The notes below the pieces were generated by a model. That model was not told the origin of the DNA, did not search any database, and worked only from the letters and a program-made list of their open reading frames with translations. 64,000 nt of DNA from Adhaeribacter pallidiroseus (GTDB lineage: Bacteria > Bacteroidota > Bacteroidia > Cytophagales > Hymenobacteraceae), in NCBI RefSeq assembly GCF_003340495.1, contig NZ_QASA01000001.1, positions 3,286,001-3,350,000 on the forward strand. Direction: 5' to 3'. A program made the translations under genes and the position numbers. This document shows positions 54,371-62,376 of this stretch, piece by piece; position 1 is the stretch's first letter; every line of letters starts with the position of its first letter.

Positions 54371-55267
54371 TTACACCGTATCGGTAAAACTTTTTTGGAC
54401 TTTGTTAAAGGTAACCATACCGATGAATAAAATTACCAGGCTAAAAACCAGACTATAGGTTATATAAGTCCAGTTAAAGGTACCGGAACCTAAGAAAGCG
54501 TACCGGAAGGTTTCCACGATGGAGGTCATGGGATTAGCCGCAATTAACCACCGGTATTTGTCGGATAAGCTGGACAAAGGGTAAATAACCGGCGTAGCAT
54601 ACATCAGTAATTGTATCCCGAAAGTAAGTAACATGGCCAAGTCGCGGTATTTGGTGGTAAGCGCACTGAAGATCATTCCTAAACCCAGCGACATAATTCC
54701 CATCAGGGCAATTAGTACGGGGGTTAACACAATAGTCCAATTCGGTTTGATAGCATTGCCTTGCACAAAATAATACACCCATACCGCCATAAATAGCGCA
54801 AACTGGATTCCGAAGCGTACCAGATTCGAAATTACGATAGACAACGGCATAGTGAGCCGCGGAAAATAGACTTTCCCGAACATTTGGGCATTATCTTTAA
54901 AAACCGTGGACGTAGCCGTTAAAGTTTGGGAAAAATAATTCCAGACGGTTATACCGGCCAGATAAAATACCATCATGGGCAATCCGTCCGTAGATAGTTT
55001 TGCTACCCGTCCGAATATAAGAATAAACGTGATGGTGGTCAGTAAAGGCTGAATAAAAAACCAAATTGGCCCCAGAATCGTTTGCTTATAGGTAGACACG
55101 AAATCCCGACGCACAAATAATAGCACCAAATCGCGGTACCGCCACACGTCGCTTAGTCCTAAGTCTAACAGCCTGGTCCGCGGTTCTATAATCTCGGTCC
55201 ATTGCTGTTCTGCTTTAGCCGGATACACTATCTGGTTAGCCGTCTTAATCGTTTGAGTTGTCTCCAA
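54371..55267 (-). CDS. wzm: Wzm-like polysaccharide ABC transporter permease
   Basis: This 298-residue ABC-2 permease has six membrane segments. Its family traits are DLVLLFVRRDFVSTYKQTIL, GPIWFFIQPLLTTITFILIF, and the C-terminal WLIAANPMTSIVETFRYAFL. With the Wzt gene 69 bases downstream it forms an exporter that moves lipid-linked polysaccharide to the periplasm. The start is TTG 55267: an in-frame TAA lies directly before it and no ATG is near. It is the first gene of the large minus-strand transcript that enters the island. Confidence 0.92.
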   Translation of the reverse strand: METTQTIKTANQIVYPAKAEQQWTEIIEPRTRLLDLGLSDVWRYRDLVLLFVRRDFVSTYKQTILGPIWFFIQPLLTTITFILIFGRVAKLSTDGLPMMVFYLAGITVWNYFSQTLTATSTVFKDNAQMFGKVYFPRLTMPLSIVISNLVRFGIQFALFMAVWVYYFVQGNAIKPNWTIVLTPVLIALMGIMSLGLGMIFSALTTKYRDLAMLLTFGIQLLMYATPVIYPLSSLSDKYRWLIAANPMTSIVETFRYAFLGSGTFNWTYITYSLVFSLVILFIGMVTFNKVQKSFTDTV

Positions 55268-55722
55268 TTAAACTTAATAAATTTTTAAATTAATATGCTG
55301 CTGGCACATAAAAACGCTTTTAGTTTAATTTACAAAGTAGGTAAGCTTGTCCCTGTTCTGCAACTGACACCAATACACACATGAGTTTTAAAGTGTTATA
55401 TAGAGAATTTTCAATTTCTTTATTAATCCCTTATTCACCTATTATATAATATTTCCTATATTTATAAATCAATAATCTTTAAAGCAATTCACCTGAATCA
55501 TCCCTCCAAATAGAACTCATGTTCCAATAATTGTACGAAATTACAATTCTAACTTCACTTAGTAAAGCTTTTTCCCATAATTGAAGAATATTCTGTTTTG
55601 TACAATATATAGGAAAAAGGGTTACAGGTATAATAACCCTAAAGAATTATACAATTTATTAAAATTGTACTTTATGTTTTTTTAGAGGATTTCTTTTAAA
55701 ATTCAGTTTGCCAATTATTTAA
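55268..55722. other. Intergenic region upstream of wzm
   Basis: These 455 AT-rich bases hold no gene. They should contain the promoter of the wzm-wzt-island transcript, but no clean TTTG/TAnnTTTG pair was found. A nearby minus-strand TACTTTG at about 55342 is one base short of the consensus. Confidence 0.4.
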
Positions 55723-55941
55723 TTAATGTGCGTTCGAGATAAGCACTTCAATACCCCAAGAACAAAGAATAGTACGGGCAAGAAAGATGAAATTTTATTT
55801 TTACTTTTCTTGTTGCCCATTTCGGTCATCCTGGAAGGATCTAACCCGTCGGTAAACGATAAGATCCTCCAGGATGACCGATTAAAAAGGAGGAGCTTCC
55901 ATAATAATCACCTAGGTATCTCTATCTCAAACGCACGTTAA
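55723..55941. mobile_element. MITE-like element with nested inverted repeats
   Basis: Outer arms of 19 bases, TTAATGTGCGTTCGAGATA (55723-55741) and TATCTCAAACGCACGTTAA (55923-55941), are inverted repeats with two mismatches. An inner palindrome pairs TCGGTCATCCTGGAAGGAT (55822-55840) with the strand 55862-55881. The element is 219 bases long and codes for no transposase. The small open frame inside is a by-product. The inner sequence resembles REP-type palindromes of bacterial intergenic regions. Confidence 0.55.
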
Positions 55942-56251
55942 CTACTATCTTTTACTTCTTCCGCGATAAAAGCAGGCAAGCTCAATAATTGATGTGAGAA
56001 CCATACCAAAACTATCATCCATTACACGGATAAGATTTAAATCAAATCAATCCATTATTCTGGAAATGATTAACTGGCCGCAAAACTAACTAATCTTTTC
56101 CGGAAGAATATAAATGGTTGAAGATGCAGGCTAAAAACTTTTACGCTAAAACTTTTTTGTAATTAGGTGAATTCCGGGTTAACCCGTATTCTGTCATGCA
56201 CGGGTAAATACTTTTAAGATTAACTTACCTCACCGAACTCATAATAAAACA
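55942..56251. other. Intergenic region between MITE and uxs terminator
   Basis: About 310 bases with no credible gene, tRNA or repeat that I can see. Confidence 0.4.
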
Positions 56252-56280
56252 AAAAACCGCAGGCAGGCTGCGGTTTTTTA
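56252..56280 (-). terminator. Terminator after UDP-xylose synthase gene
   Basis: AAAAAACCGCAG and CTGCGGTTTTTT form a perfect 12-base stem around GCAGG, 21 bases after the stop. It ends the ugd-uxs transcript and works in either direction. Confidence 0.9.
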
Positions 56281-56301
56281 CTGAATTTCTAAATCTTTTA
56301 C

Positions 56302-57240
56302 TTACACGTGTTGCTTAAAATATTCTAAGGTACGCTTTAAGCCTTCGGAGCGGGACACCTGGGGCTCCCATCCCAAAATTTCTTTTGCTTTACTAATATC
56401 CGGACGGCGCTTTTGCGGATCATCTTTGGGTAAAGGTTGGTAGCCTAGTTTTAAAGGAACGCCGGTTAAATTACAAATTTCTTCGGCAAATTCTTTGATG
56501 GTAATTTCGTCGGGGTTGCCAACATTTACCGGCAAAGGGTAATCGCTGAGTAATAAGCGGTAAATACCTTCAATTAAATCATCCACGTAGCAGAAAGAGC
56601 GCGTTTGGGAACCATCGCCAAAAATAGATAATTCCTCACCACGTAGAGCCTGGGTAATAAAGGCCGGCAATACCCGGCCATCATCCAGGCGCATACGTGG
56701 ACCATAGGTATTAAAAATACGCACAATCCGGGTTTCCAGACCGTGGTGCATGTGGTACGCCATGGTCATGGCTTCCTGGAAACGCTTGGCCTCATCGTAA
56801 CAGCCACGGGGACCTACGGGGTTTACATTGCCCCAGTATTCTTCCACTTGCGGGTGAACTTCCGGATCACCGTATACTTCCGAAGTAGAAGCAATTAGCA
56901 TACGGGCTCCTTTGTTTTTAGCTAAGCCTAACAAATTATGCGTTCCCAAAGACCCTACTTTGAGGGTCTGAATGGGAATACGCAAATAATCAATGGGGCT
57001 GGCCGGGGAGGCAAAATGCAAAATGTAATCCAAGTGCCCGGGCACAAACACGTACTTGGAAACATCGTGGTGGTAAAACTCGAATTCTTCGAGACGAAAT
57101 AAATGCTCAATGTTACTTAAATCACCGGTGATCAGGTTATCCATGGCAATAACATGGTAACCTTCCCGGATAAAGCGGTCGCAGAGATGCGAGCCTAAAA
57201 AGCCAGCACCGCCGGTGATAAGTACGCGTTTTTTAGTCAT
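56302..57240 (-). CDS. UDP-glucuronate decarboxylase (UDP-xylose synthase), SDR family
   Basis: This 312-residue extended SDR oxidises and decarboxylates UDP-GlcA to UDP-xylose. Visible are the NAD motif [29 protein letters not shown], the catalytic YxxxK in [12 protein letters not shown], and the UXS-type [17 protein letters not shown]. The product of the gene seven bases upstream, UDP-glucose dehydrogenase, makes its substrate. The two form a precursor operon for surface glycans. Confidence 0.93.
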   Translation of the reverse strand: MTKKRVLITGGAGFLGSHLCDRFIREGYHVIAMDNLITGDLSNIEHLFRLEEFEFYHHDVSKYVFVPGHLDYILHFASPASPIDYLRIPIQTLKVGSLGTHNLLGLAKNKGARMLIASTSEVYGDPEVHPQVEEYWGNVNPVGPRGCYDEAKRFQEAMTMAYHMHHGLETRIVRIFNTYGPRMRLDDGRVLPAFITQALRGEELSIFGDGSQTRSFCYVDDLIEGIYRLLLSDYPLPVNVGNPDEITIKEFAEEICNLTGVPLKLGYQPLPKDDPQKRRPDISKAKEILGWEPQVSRSEGLKRTLEYFKQHV

Positions 57241-57247
57241 CTAAAGA

Positions 57248-58591
57248 TTATACGGTTGCTACATCGTGAGAATTTGTCTTCACGCCGATGCAATAATACG
57301 CAAATCCTGCTTCCTGAATCTCTTTAGCTTCATAAATATTTCGGCCATCGAAAATTACTTTGTCACTCATTAACTTCCCTAAAACTTTCAAGTTCGGTGT
57401 CCGGAATTCGGGCCACTCGGTAATAATTAATAAAGCATCCGCATCAATTAAAGCATCGTGCTGGTCTTTGGCGAATACAATGGTGTCACCTAAGCTGTGC
57501 TTGGCTTCCGGCATCGCTACCGGATCGTAAGCCCGCACGTTAGCACCAGCGGCTAATAATTTTTCAATAATTACCAAAGAAGGCGCTTCGCGCATATCGT
57601 CGGTTTTGGGTTTAAAGGAAAGCCCCCACAAAGCAAAGGTTTTACCCGCAATATCACCACCGAAATGGTCCATTACTTTGTTAAATAAAACGGACTTCTG
57701 GTTTTCGTTAACAGATTCAACCGCTTTTAAAATTTGCATGCTGTAACCGTTTTCCGAAGCGGTTTTAATTAAAGCTTTTACGTCTTTCGGGAAGCAAGAA
57801 CCACCGTAACCGATACCTGGGTAAATAAACTTATTACCAATGCGGGGATCGCTACCGATACCGCGGCGTACCATGTTCACATCCGCGCCCATGATTTCGC
57901 ACAGGTTGGCAATGTCGTTCATGAAGGAAATTTTGGTAGCCAACATGGAGTTAGCGGCGTATTTCGTCATTTCGGCCGAAGGCACATCCATGAAAATAAT
58001 CGGGTGACCATTTAACAGGAAAGGCTTGTACAAACGACGCATTACTTCTTCGGCACGCGGCGACTCTACGCCAACCACAATACGATCTGGTTTCAGGAAG
58101 TCTTCAATAGCGGCCCCTTCTTTCAGGAATTCCGGGTTAGAAGCCACATCAAATTCTTCGTAAGAATTACGTAAAGCTAATTCTTCGGTGATGGCGGCTT
58201 TTACTTTAATAGCGGTACCCACCGGTACGGTACTTTTAGTAACAACTACAATGTAGTTGTTCATGTATTTACCAATGCTCCGCGCAACGGCTAATACATA
58301 TTTTAAATCGGCGCTGCCATCTTCGCCGGGAGGAGTTCCTACCGCAATAAAGGCAACATCGGCATCCTGGATGCTGGATTCAATGTCGTTTGAAAAGTGC
58401 AGGCGGCCCTGGGCAGTGTTCCGTAACACCATTTCTTCTAAACCTGGTTCATAGATCGGTAAAATCCCTTTCTTCAGGTTTTCAATTTTTTTAACGTCAA
58501 TGTCGATACAGGTAACTTCCATGCCCACTTCGGCCAGACAGGTTCCAGTAACCAGGCCTACATAGCCTGTTCCTACAACTGCAATTTTCAT
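57248..58591 (-). CDS. ugd: UDP-glucose 6-dehydrogenase
   Basis: This 447-residue enzyme makes UDP-glucuronate from UDP-glucose with two NAD. Domains are an N-terminal Rossmann fold (VVGTGYVGLVTGTCLAEVG), a central helix, the catalytic cysteine in GIGYGGSCFPKD, and a C-terminal NAD-like domain (FALWGLSFKPKTDDMREAPS). It precedes the UDP-xylose synthase gene with a seven-base gap. Together they feed uronic acid and xylose into envelope polysaccharide. Confidence 0.96.
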   Translation of the reverse strand: MKIAVVGTGYVGLVTGTCLAEVGMEVTCIDIDVKKIENLKKGILPIYEPGLEEMVLRNTAQGRLHFSNDIESSIQDADVAFIAVGTPPGEDGSADLKYVLAVARSIGKYMNNYIVVVTKSTVPVGTAIKVKAAITEELALRNSYEEFDVASNPEFLKEGAAIEDFLKPDRIVVGVESPRAEEVMRRLYKPFLLNGHPIIFMDVPSAEMTKYAANSMLATKISFMNDIANLCEIMGADVNMVRRGIGSDPRIGNKFIYPGIGYGGSCFPKDVKALIKTASENGYSMQILKAVESVNENQKSVLFNKVMDHFGGDIAGKTFALWGLSFKPKTDDMREAPSLVIIEKLLAAGANVRAYDPVAMPEAKHSLGDTIVFAKDQHDALIDADALLIITEWPEFRTPNLKVLGKLMSDKVIFDGRNIYEAKEIQEAGFAYYCIGVKTNSHDVATV

Positions 58592-59012
58592 ATTATTTTT
58601 GGTTAATAGTTAGAGATTTTTGGTGATACAAGTTTCTCGGATATAAAATTACTAATTATTTTTTGAATAAAAGAAAAAAATTAAAAAACTATATGTTTAA
58701 CGGTAAATTTTATAATTGCTTAAACTTTTTAAATAAGAACAAAATAGTCGTACCCCGGGATTAAACCCAATTCTTTATCACTGAACTACTTAGAAACTAT
58801 TTTGCTCTTTATAAAAATGATTTTTACTATATTCCCCGATTTAACAATTATCGTTCCTGTTTTAACCAAACTTTTAGTTTTCGCTAAAAATTTTCTAATA
58901 TTTAAATAATTTTTATAACATTTAAGTTGTTTCCCGCTTAAATCTCCAAACTGGTACTCTGCTAAAATTAGTAATTGCTACTTTTTAAATTTTTTGGTAT
59001 ATCCGAGCAGTT
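58592..59012. other. Intergenic region between asnB and ugd
   Basis: These 421 very AT-rich bases hold no gene. A minus-strand promoter for ugd is expected here. TAATTTTA is the nearest match to a -7 box and is one base off. Confidence 0.4.
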
Positions 59013-60917
59013 CTAGGCCATCCATTTTTTCCACCAGTATTGAAACACGATTAAAGCCCAGATGCGGGCATGTACGTCTTCGGGGTTGGCTGAAAATAGT
59101 TTTTCCTTTAATTTCCGGATTTCGGTCACACTAAAGATATCCTGGGCGTGAATAAAAGCATCGGAAAGCAAGTCGTCGGTGATTAAAGGGCGCAGTTCGT
59201 TGCGGAACCATTTTAACAAAGGTACTTCGAAGCCCTGCTTGGGTCGCTTGTATAACTCGGGCGGCAACATGGGCCGGAAAGCATCCTGCACGATTTTTTT
59301 CTTCATGTTGCCATCTATCTTGGATGATTGCGGCAAACTGAACGCATAATTCACTACTTTATAATCTAAAAACGGTGTACGTACTTCTAAACTGTTGGCC
59401 ATCGACATTAAATCTACTTTGGTGAGCATGTCGTTGGGTAATACCAGCTGCATATCGGTGTACAAAACTTCGTTCAGGTCGCCTTCCTGATGAATATGCT
59501 CCAGAATGCGTTTCTTACGCTTTTTGTAGATATTTTTAATTAAAGCCCTACGGACCCGCTTGCTTAATATATGCTCGGCTTCTTCTTCGTCGGCGAGGGT
59601 GGCCCAGTTATAATACCGGTCTTTGGCCGAAACCGACATGCCTTCGGCAAAACGTTGAAATTGCCGGACCCGGTTACCAAATGCGGAACTCCGCGACTTG
59701 GGCAGCATTTCCCAGAGCGGACCCAGGAAAGTGACGGCTTCGGCTACAAAACCGCCTTGCCGCACTTTAAAGTCGCCCATGTGCTTGTTATAACCCGCAA
59801 ACAATTCATCGGCACCATCGCCGGACAAAGCTACGGTTACCTTTTCACGGGTGCGTTTACTTAATATATACACCGCTAAGGCCGAAGAATCGGCAAAAGG
59901 CTCATCGGTGTAGTTTAGTACGTCGAACAAATGGTCGTACAAATCCTGGTTGGTGAGCGAGAAAACGGTGTGGTTGGTCTTATATTTTTCGGCTACTAAT
60001 TGGGCGTAACGGGTTTCGTCGAAAAAAGGCTCGTCCTGGTAACCAATCGAAAAAGTATTTAAATGCTTGGTATGCCGGCTGGCTAAAGCCACAATCACCG
60101 ATGAATCTATGCCGCCGCTTAAAAAAGCGCCTAACGGCACATCGGCTATTAACCGACGCTGTACGGCATCGTCGAGTAAGTTAATTAATTTTTTTTGCTG
60201 ATCCTCGTACGATAAATCGTTTTTGCGGGCTTTCTTACGGTCGTAGGGAATGCGGTACCAGGCTTTTTTTAAAATCCGGTTTTTCTTGATGTATAAATAG
60301 TGGCCGGGTTCGAGTTTTTTTACTCCTTTAAAGATCGAGGCTGGTCCGGGAATATAATTAAACTGCAAATACTGGTACAATGATACAAAATCAATTTTGC
60401 GCTGGATGCCAAATGCCAGCAGGGATTTCATTTCGGAGGCAAACAGCAAATGATTTTCGTCTTTATAAATCAGCAAAGGTTTTACGCCCATGCGGTCGCG
60501 GGCAATAAATAAGGAATCTTCTTCTTTGTCGTAAATGGCAAAGGCAAAGAAACCATTTAATTTTTTTAAAAAATCGCGGCCTTCGGTAATGTACAGTTTT
60601 AATAACACTTCGGTATCAGTGCCCGAAAAAAAGGTATACCCGTTGCTGATCAGCTTCTTTTTTAATTCCTGAAAGTTGAAGATTTCGCCGTTATAAACAA
60701 TGGTATAACGCCCGGACTCGTCCACCATGGGTTGCGCGCCATCAGCCGTTAAGTCCAGGATTGAAAGGCGCCGGTGACCGAGGCCTACGTTTTCAAATAC
60801 AAATTGCCCCTGCGAATCGGGACCCCGGGTTTCCAGGGCATTCGTGGAAGCTGGTAATTTCGTTAAAACATTGCGCCCTTTGTCGCTGAAAGCATATACT
60901 CCTGATATTCCGCACAT
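59013..60917 (-). CDS. asnB: Asparagine synthase (glutamine-hydrolysing)
   Basis: This 634-residue protein has the class II glutaminase domain (Cys2 in MCGISGVY, LGHRRLSILDL, VYNGEIFNF) and the synthetase domain with PPi loop LSGGIDSSVIV. It is in the moderate-GC backbone and is longer than the island copy at 37054. It may be the housekeeping asparagine synthetase. Its location next to ugd-uxs also allows a role in glycan amidation. The two copies differ strongly outside the motifs. Confidence 0.9.
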   Translation of the reverse strand: MCGISGVYAFSDKGRNVLTKLPASTNALETRGPDSQGQFVFENVGLGHRRLSILDLTADGAQPMVDESGRYTIVYNGEIFNFQELKKKLISNGYTFFSGTDTEVLLKLYITEGRDFLKKLNGFFAFAIYDKEEDSLFIARDRMGVKPLLIYKDENHLLFASEMKSLLAFGIQRKIDFVSLYQYLQFNYIPGPASIFKGVKKLEPGHYLYIKKNRILKKAWYRIPYDRKKARKNDLSYEDQQKKLINLLDDAVQRRLIADVPLGAFLSGGIDSSVIVALASRHTKHLNTFSIGYQDEPFFDETRYAQLVAEKYKTNHTVFSLTNQDLYDHLFDVLNYTDEPFADSSALAVYILSKRTREKVTVALSGDGADELFAGYNKHMGDFKVRQGGFVAEAVTFLGPLWEMLPKSRSSAFGNRVRQFQRFAEGMSVSAKDRYYNWATLADEEEAEHILSKRVRRALIKNIYKKRKKRILEHIHQEGDLNEVLYTDMQLVLPNDMLTKVDLMSMANSLEVRTPFLDYKVVNYAFSLPQSSKIDGNMKKKIVQDAFRPMLPPELYKRPKQGFEVPLLKWFRNELRPLITDDLLSDAFIHAQDIFSVTEIRKLKEKLFSANPEDVHARIWALIVFQYWWKKWMA

Positions 60918-61330
60918 GCGGCAAAATTACAAGTTATCCTGAAACTATTTGGTATAAAGCGGCTGCATATTGGCTTAACAAACTTTATTTATCTTTAATT
61001 TTTTAAAAATAGGCTATCCTGAACCTTGGTTAAAGGCGCCTCGTTTCCGGAACCGTAACTTACGCAAAGGTTAATTTGGCCAAGAAACTTATTCCTTATT
61101 ATTTAAGGAGTAAAATGGTAGTTGCTAGCTTGCTACTAACCGGAATGCAAGTTAAATCTTTGATTAAAAAACGACCGTTGCTTTAAGCCCTTAATTTTTA
61201 AACAGTTAAGTTTTATTTAAAAATAATCCACAATCTTACCAGTTTTGGGTGGATAACTTTTCAGGCCTAATTAATTCATTTGCTCTCGCATAATATTTAT
61301 TTTTACCCCAGTCGTTAAACGTGCCGGCCT
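60918..61330. other. Divergent intergenic region between asnB and NlpC/P60 gene
   Basis: A 413-base region without a credible gene. TTTG (61279-61282) and TATTTTTA (61298-61305) lie before the plus-strand gene but are spaced by only 15 bases, so the promoter call is weak. Confidence 0.4.
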
Positions 61331-61960
61331 ATGCTGCGGAGAGAAATAACCAGATCGTATATTTTTATTTTGTTGGGAGTTTTGTTGGCCATGGCCTCTT
61401 GCCGGTCGTCCCAACCTACTTTTAGTTTTGGTAAACGCCCTTCGGGCCTGGCAGTTGATACCAGCCAGCGTTTACTGGAGAAAGCTTTTTTAAAAAAATC
61501 GCGTAAGCTGGACCGGGTAGCCCGCCGCCTGGAACGCCGGAATGCCCGTTATGCCAAGACGCACGTTGACAGAAAAGTAGCTAGAGTTATTCAGGTGGCC
61601 CGCTCCTACCGGGGCACGCCTTACCGTTTTGGTGGCACTACCCGCATTGGTATGGATTGTTCCGGTTTACTCTGTACGTCGTTCAAAACCATTGATGTAA
61701 CCTTGCCCCGCAATTCCACGGACCAAAGCAAGTTTGGCCGGACGGTGCGTAATCACGAAATCCGGGAAGGAGATTTAGTCTTTTTTGGGGCTAATAAGTT
61801 CAGCAACCGCATTACCCACGTGGGCATGGTAACCGACGTAAAAGGCAAAGAACAGGTTACGTTTATTCATGCTTCTACTTCGCTGGGTGTTATCGAAGAC
61901 AACCTCTATTCGAATTACTACCAAAAAATCTTTATTAAAGCCGTACGCCCAAAAATTTAA
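61331..61960 (+). CDS. Lipoprotein C40 (NlpC/P60) peptidase
   Basis: This 209-residue protein has an N-terminal membrane-type signal with lipobox LAMASC (C24), so it should be a lipoprotein. A basic linker rich in Arg and Lys (about 50-85) precedes the NlpC/P60 domain. The catalytic triad is C110 in MDCSGLL, H163 in THVGMV and H180 in FIHAS. It likely cleaves peptidoglycan stem peptides (D-Glu-meso-DAP bonds) in the periplasm. Adjacent genes do not narrow its role. Confidence 0.92.
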   Translation: MLRREITRSYIFILLGVLLAMASCRSSQPTFSFGKRPSGLAVDTSQRLLEKAFLKKSRKLDRVARRLERRNARYAKTHVDRKVARVIQVARSYRGTPYRFGGTTRIGMDCSGLLCTSFKTIDVTLPRNSTDQSKFGRTVRNHEIREGDLVFFGANKFSNRITHVGMVTDVKGKEQVTFIHASTSLGVIEDNLYSNYYQKIFIKAVRPKI

Positions 61961-62376
61961 AAATCAGGTCTTTCTTTCCGTTTAAAATCGGCCCAAAGAA
62001 TTTCACCCATTCGTATTAACAAGCTTCCATTAAATTGGTAAAAGGCAATGGACTTGTATATCTTCTGTTCCTATCTGTACACTCCTGCCGAGCGGCACAG
62101 CCACCGCATATTCTTGTATTATAACAGTAAAATTTAAAAAAGGGATTGAAGCGCGTTAAAGCAGCGGTTGCTCTACAAAGCCTCTAACCTAACTTTTTAC
62201 ATTAAATTGGTAATTGCAGTTTTTGAAAGCATATATTTTCTGTAAAACCAGGTAAAGTATGCAGAAAGAGGTTGTTTTTACATGGGTTAATGATTTATTA
62301 ACAATAAACCTCAAACTTTTTTCTAACACCGCCGCGCTATTTGCGTTTAGGGAAAGTAAACCAAAAGTTCTACTCC
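61961..62376 (+). other. Intergenic leader of the TonB-dependent receptor gene
   Basis: The 416 bases contain no gene. One AAAATTTAAAAAA word lies at about 62129-62141. Two small open frames at the end of this region overlap the start of the receptor gene and are not supported. Confidence 0.45.

Noticed and set aside
55726-55941. Open frame of 71 codons on the plus strand
   Set aside because: It lies entirely within the MITE-like inverted repeats and reads through the palindrome.
60922-60929. TAATTTTG box on the minus strand before asnB
   Set aside because: It matches TAnnTTTG but ends only four bases before the ATG, so the transcript would start inside the gene, and no TTTG lies at proper distance.
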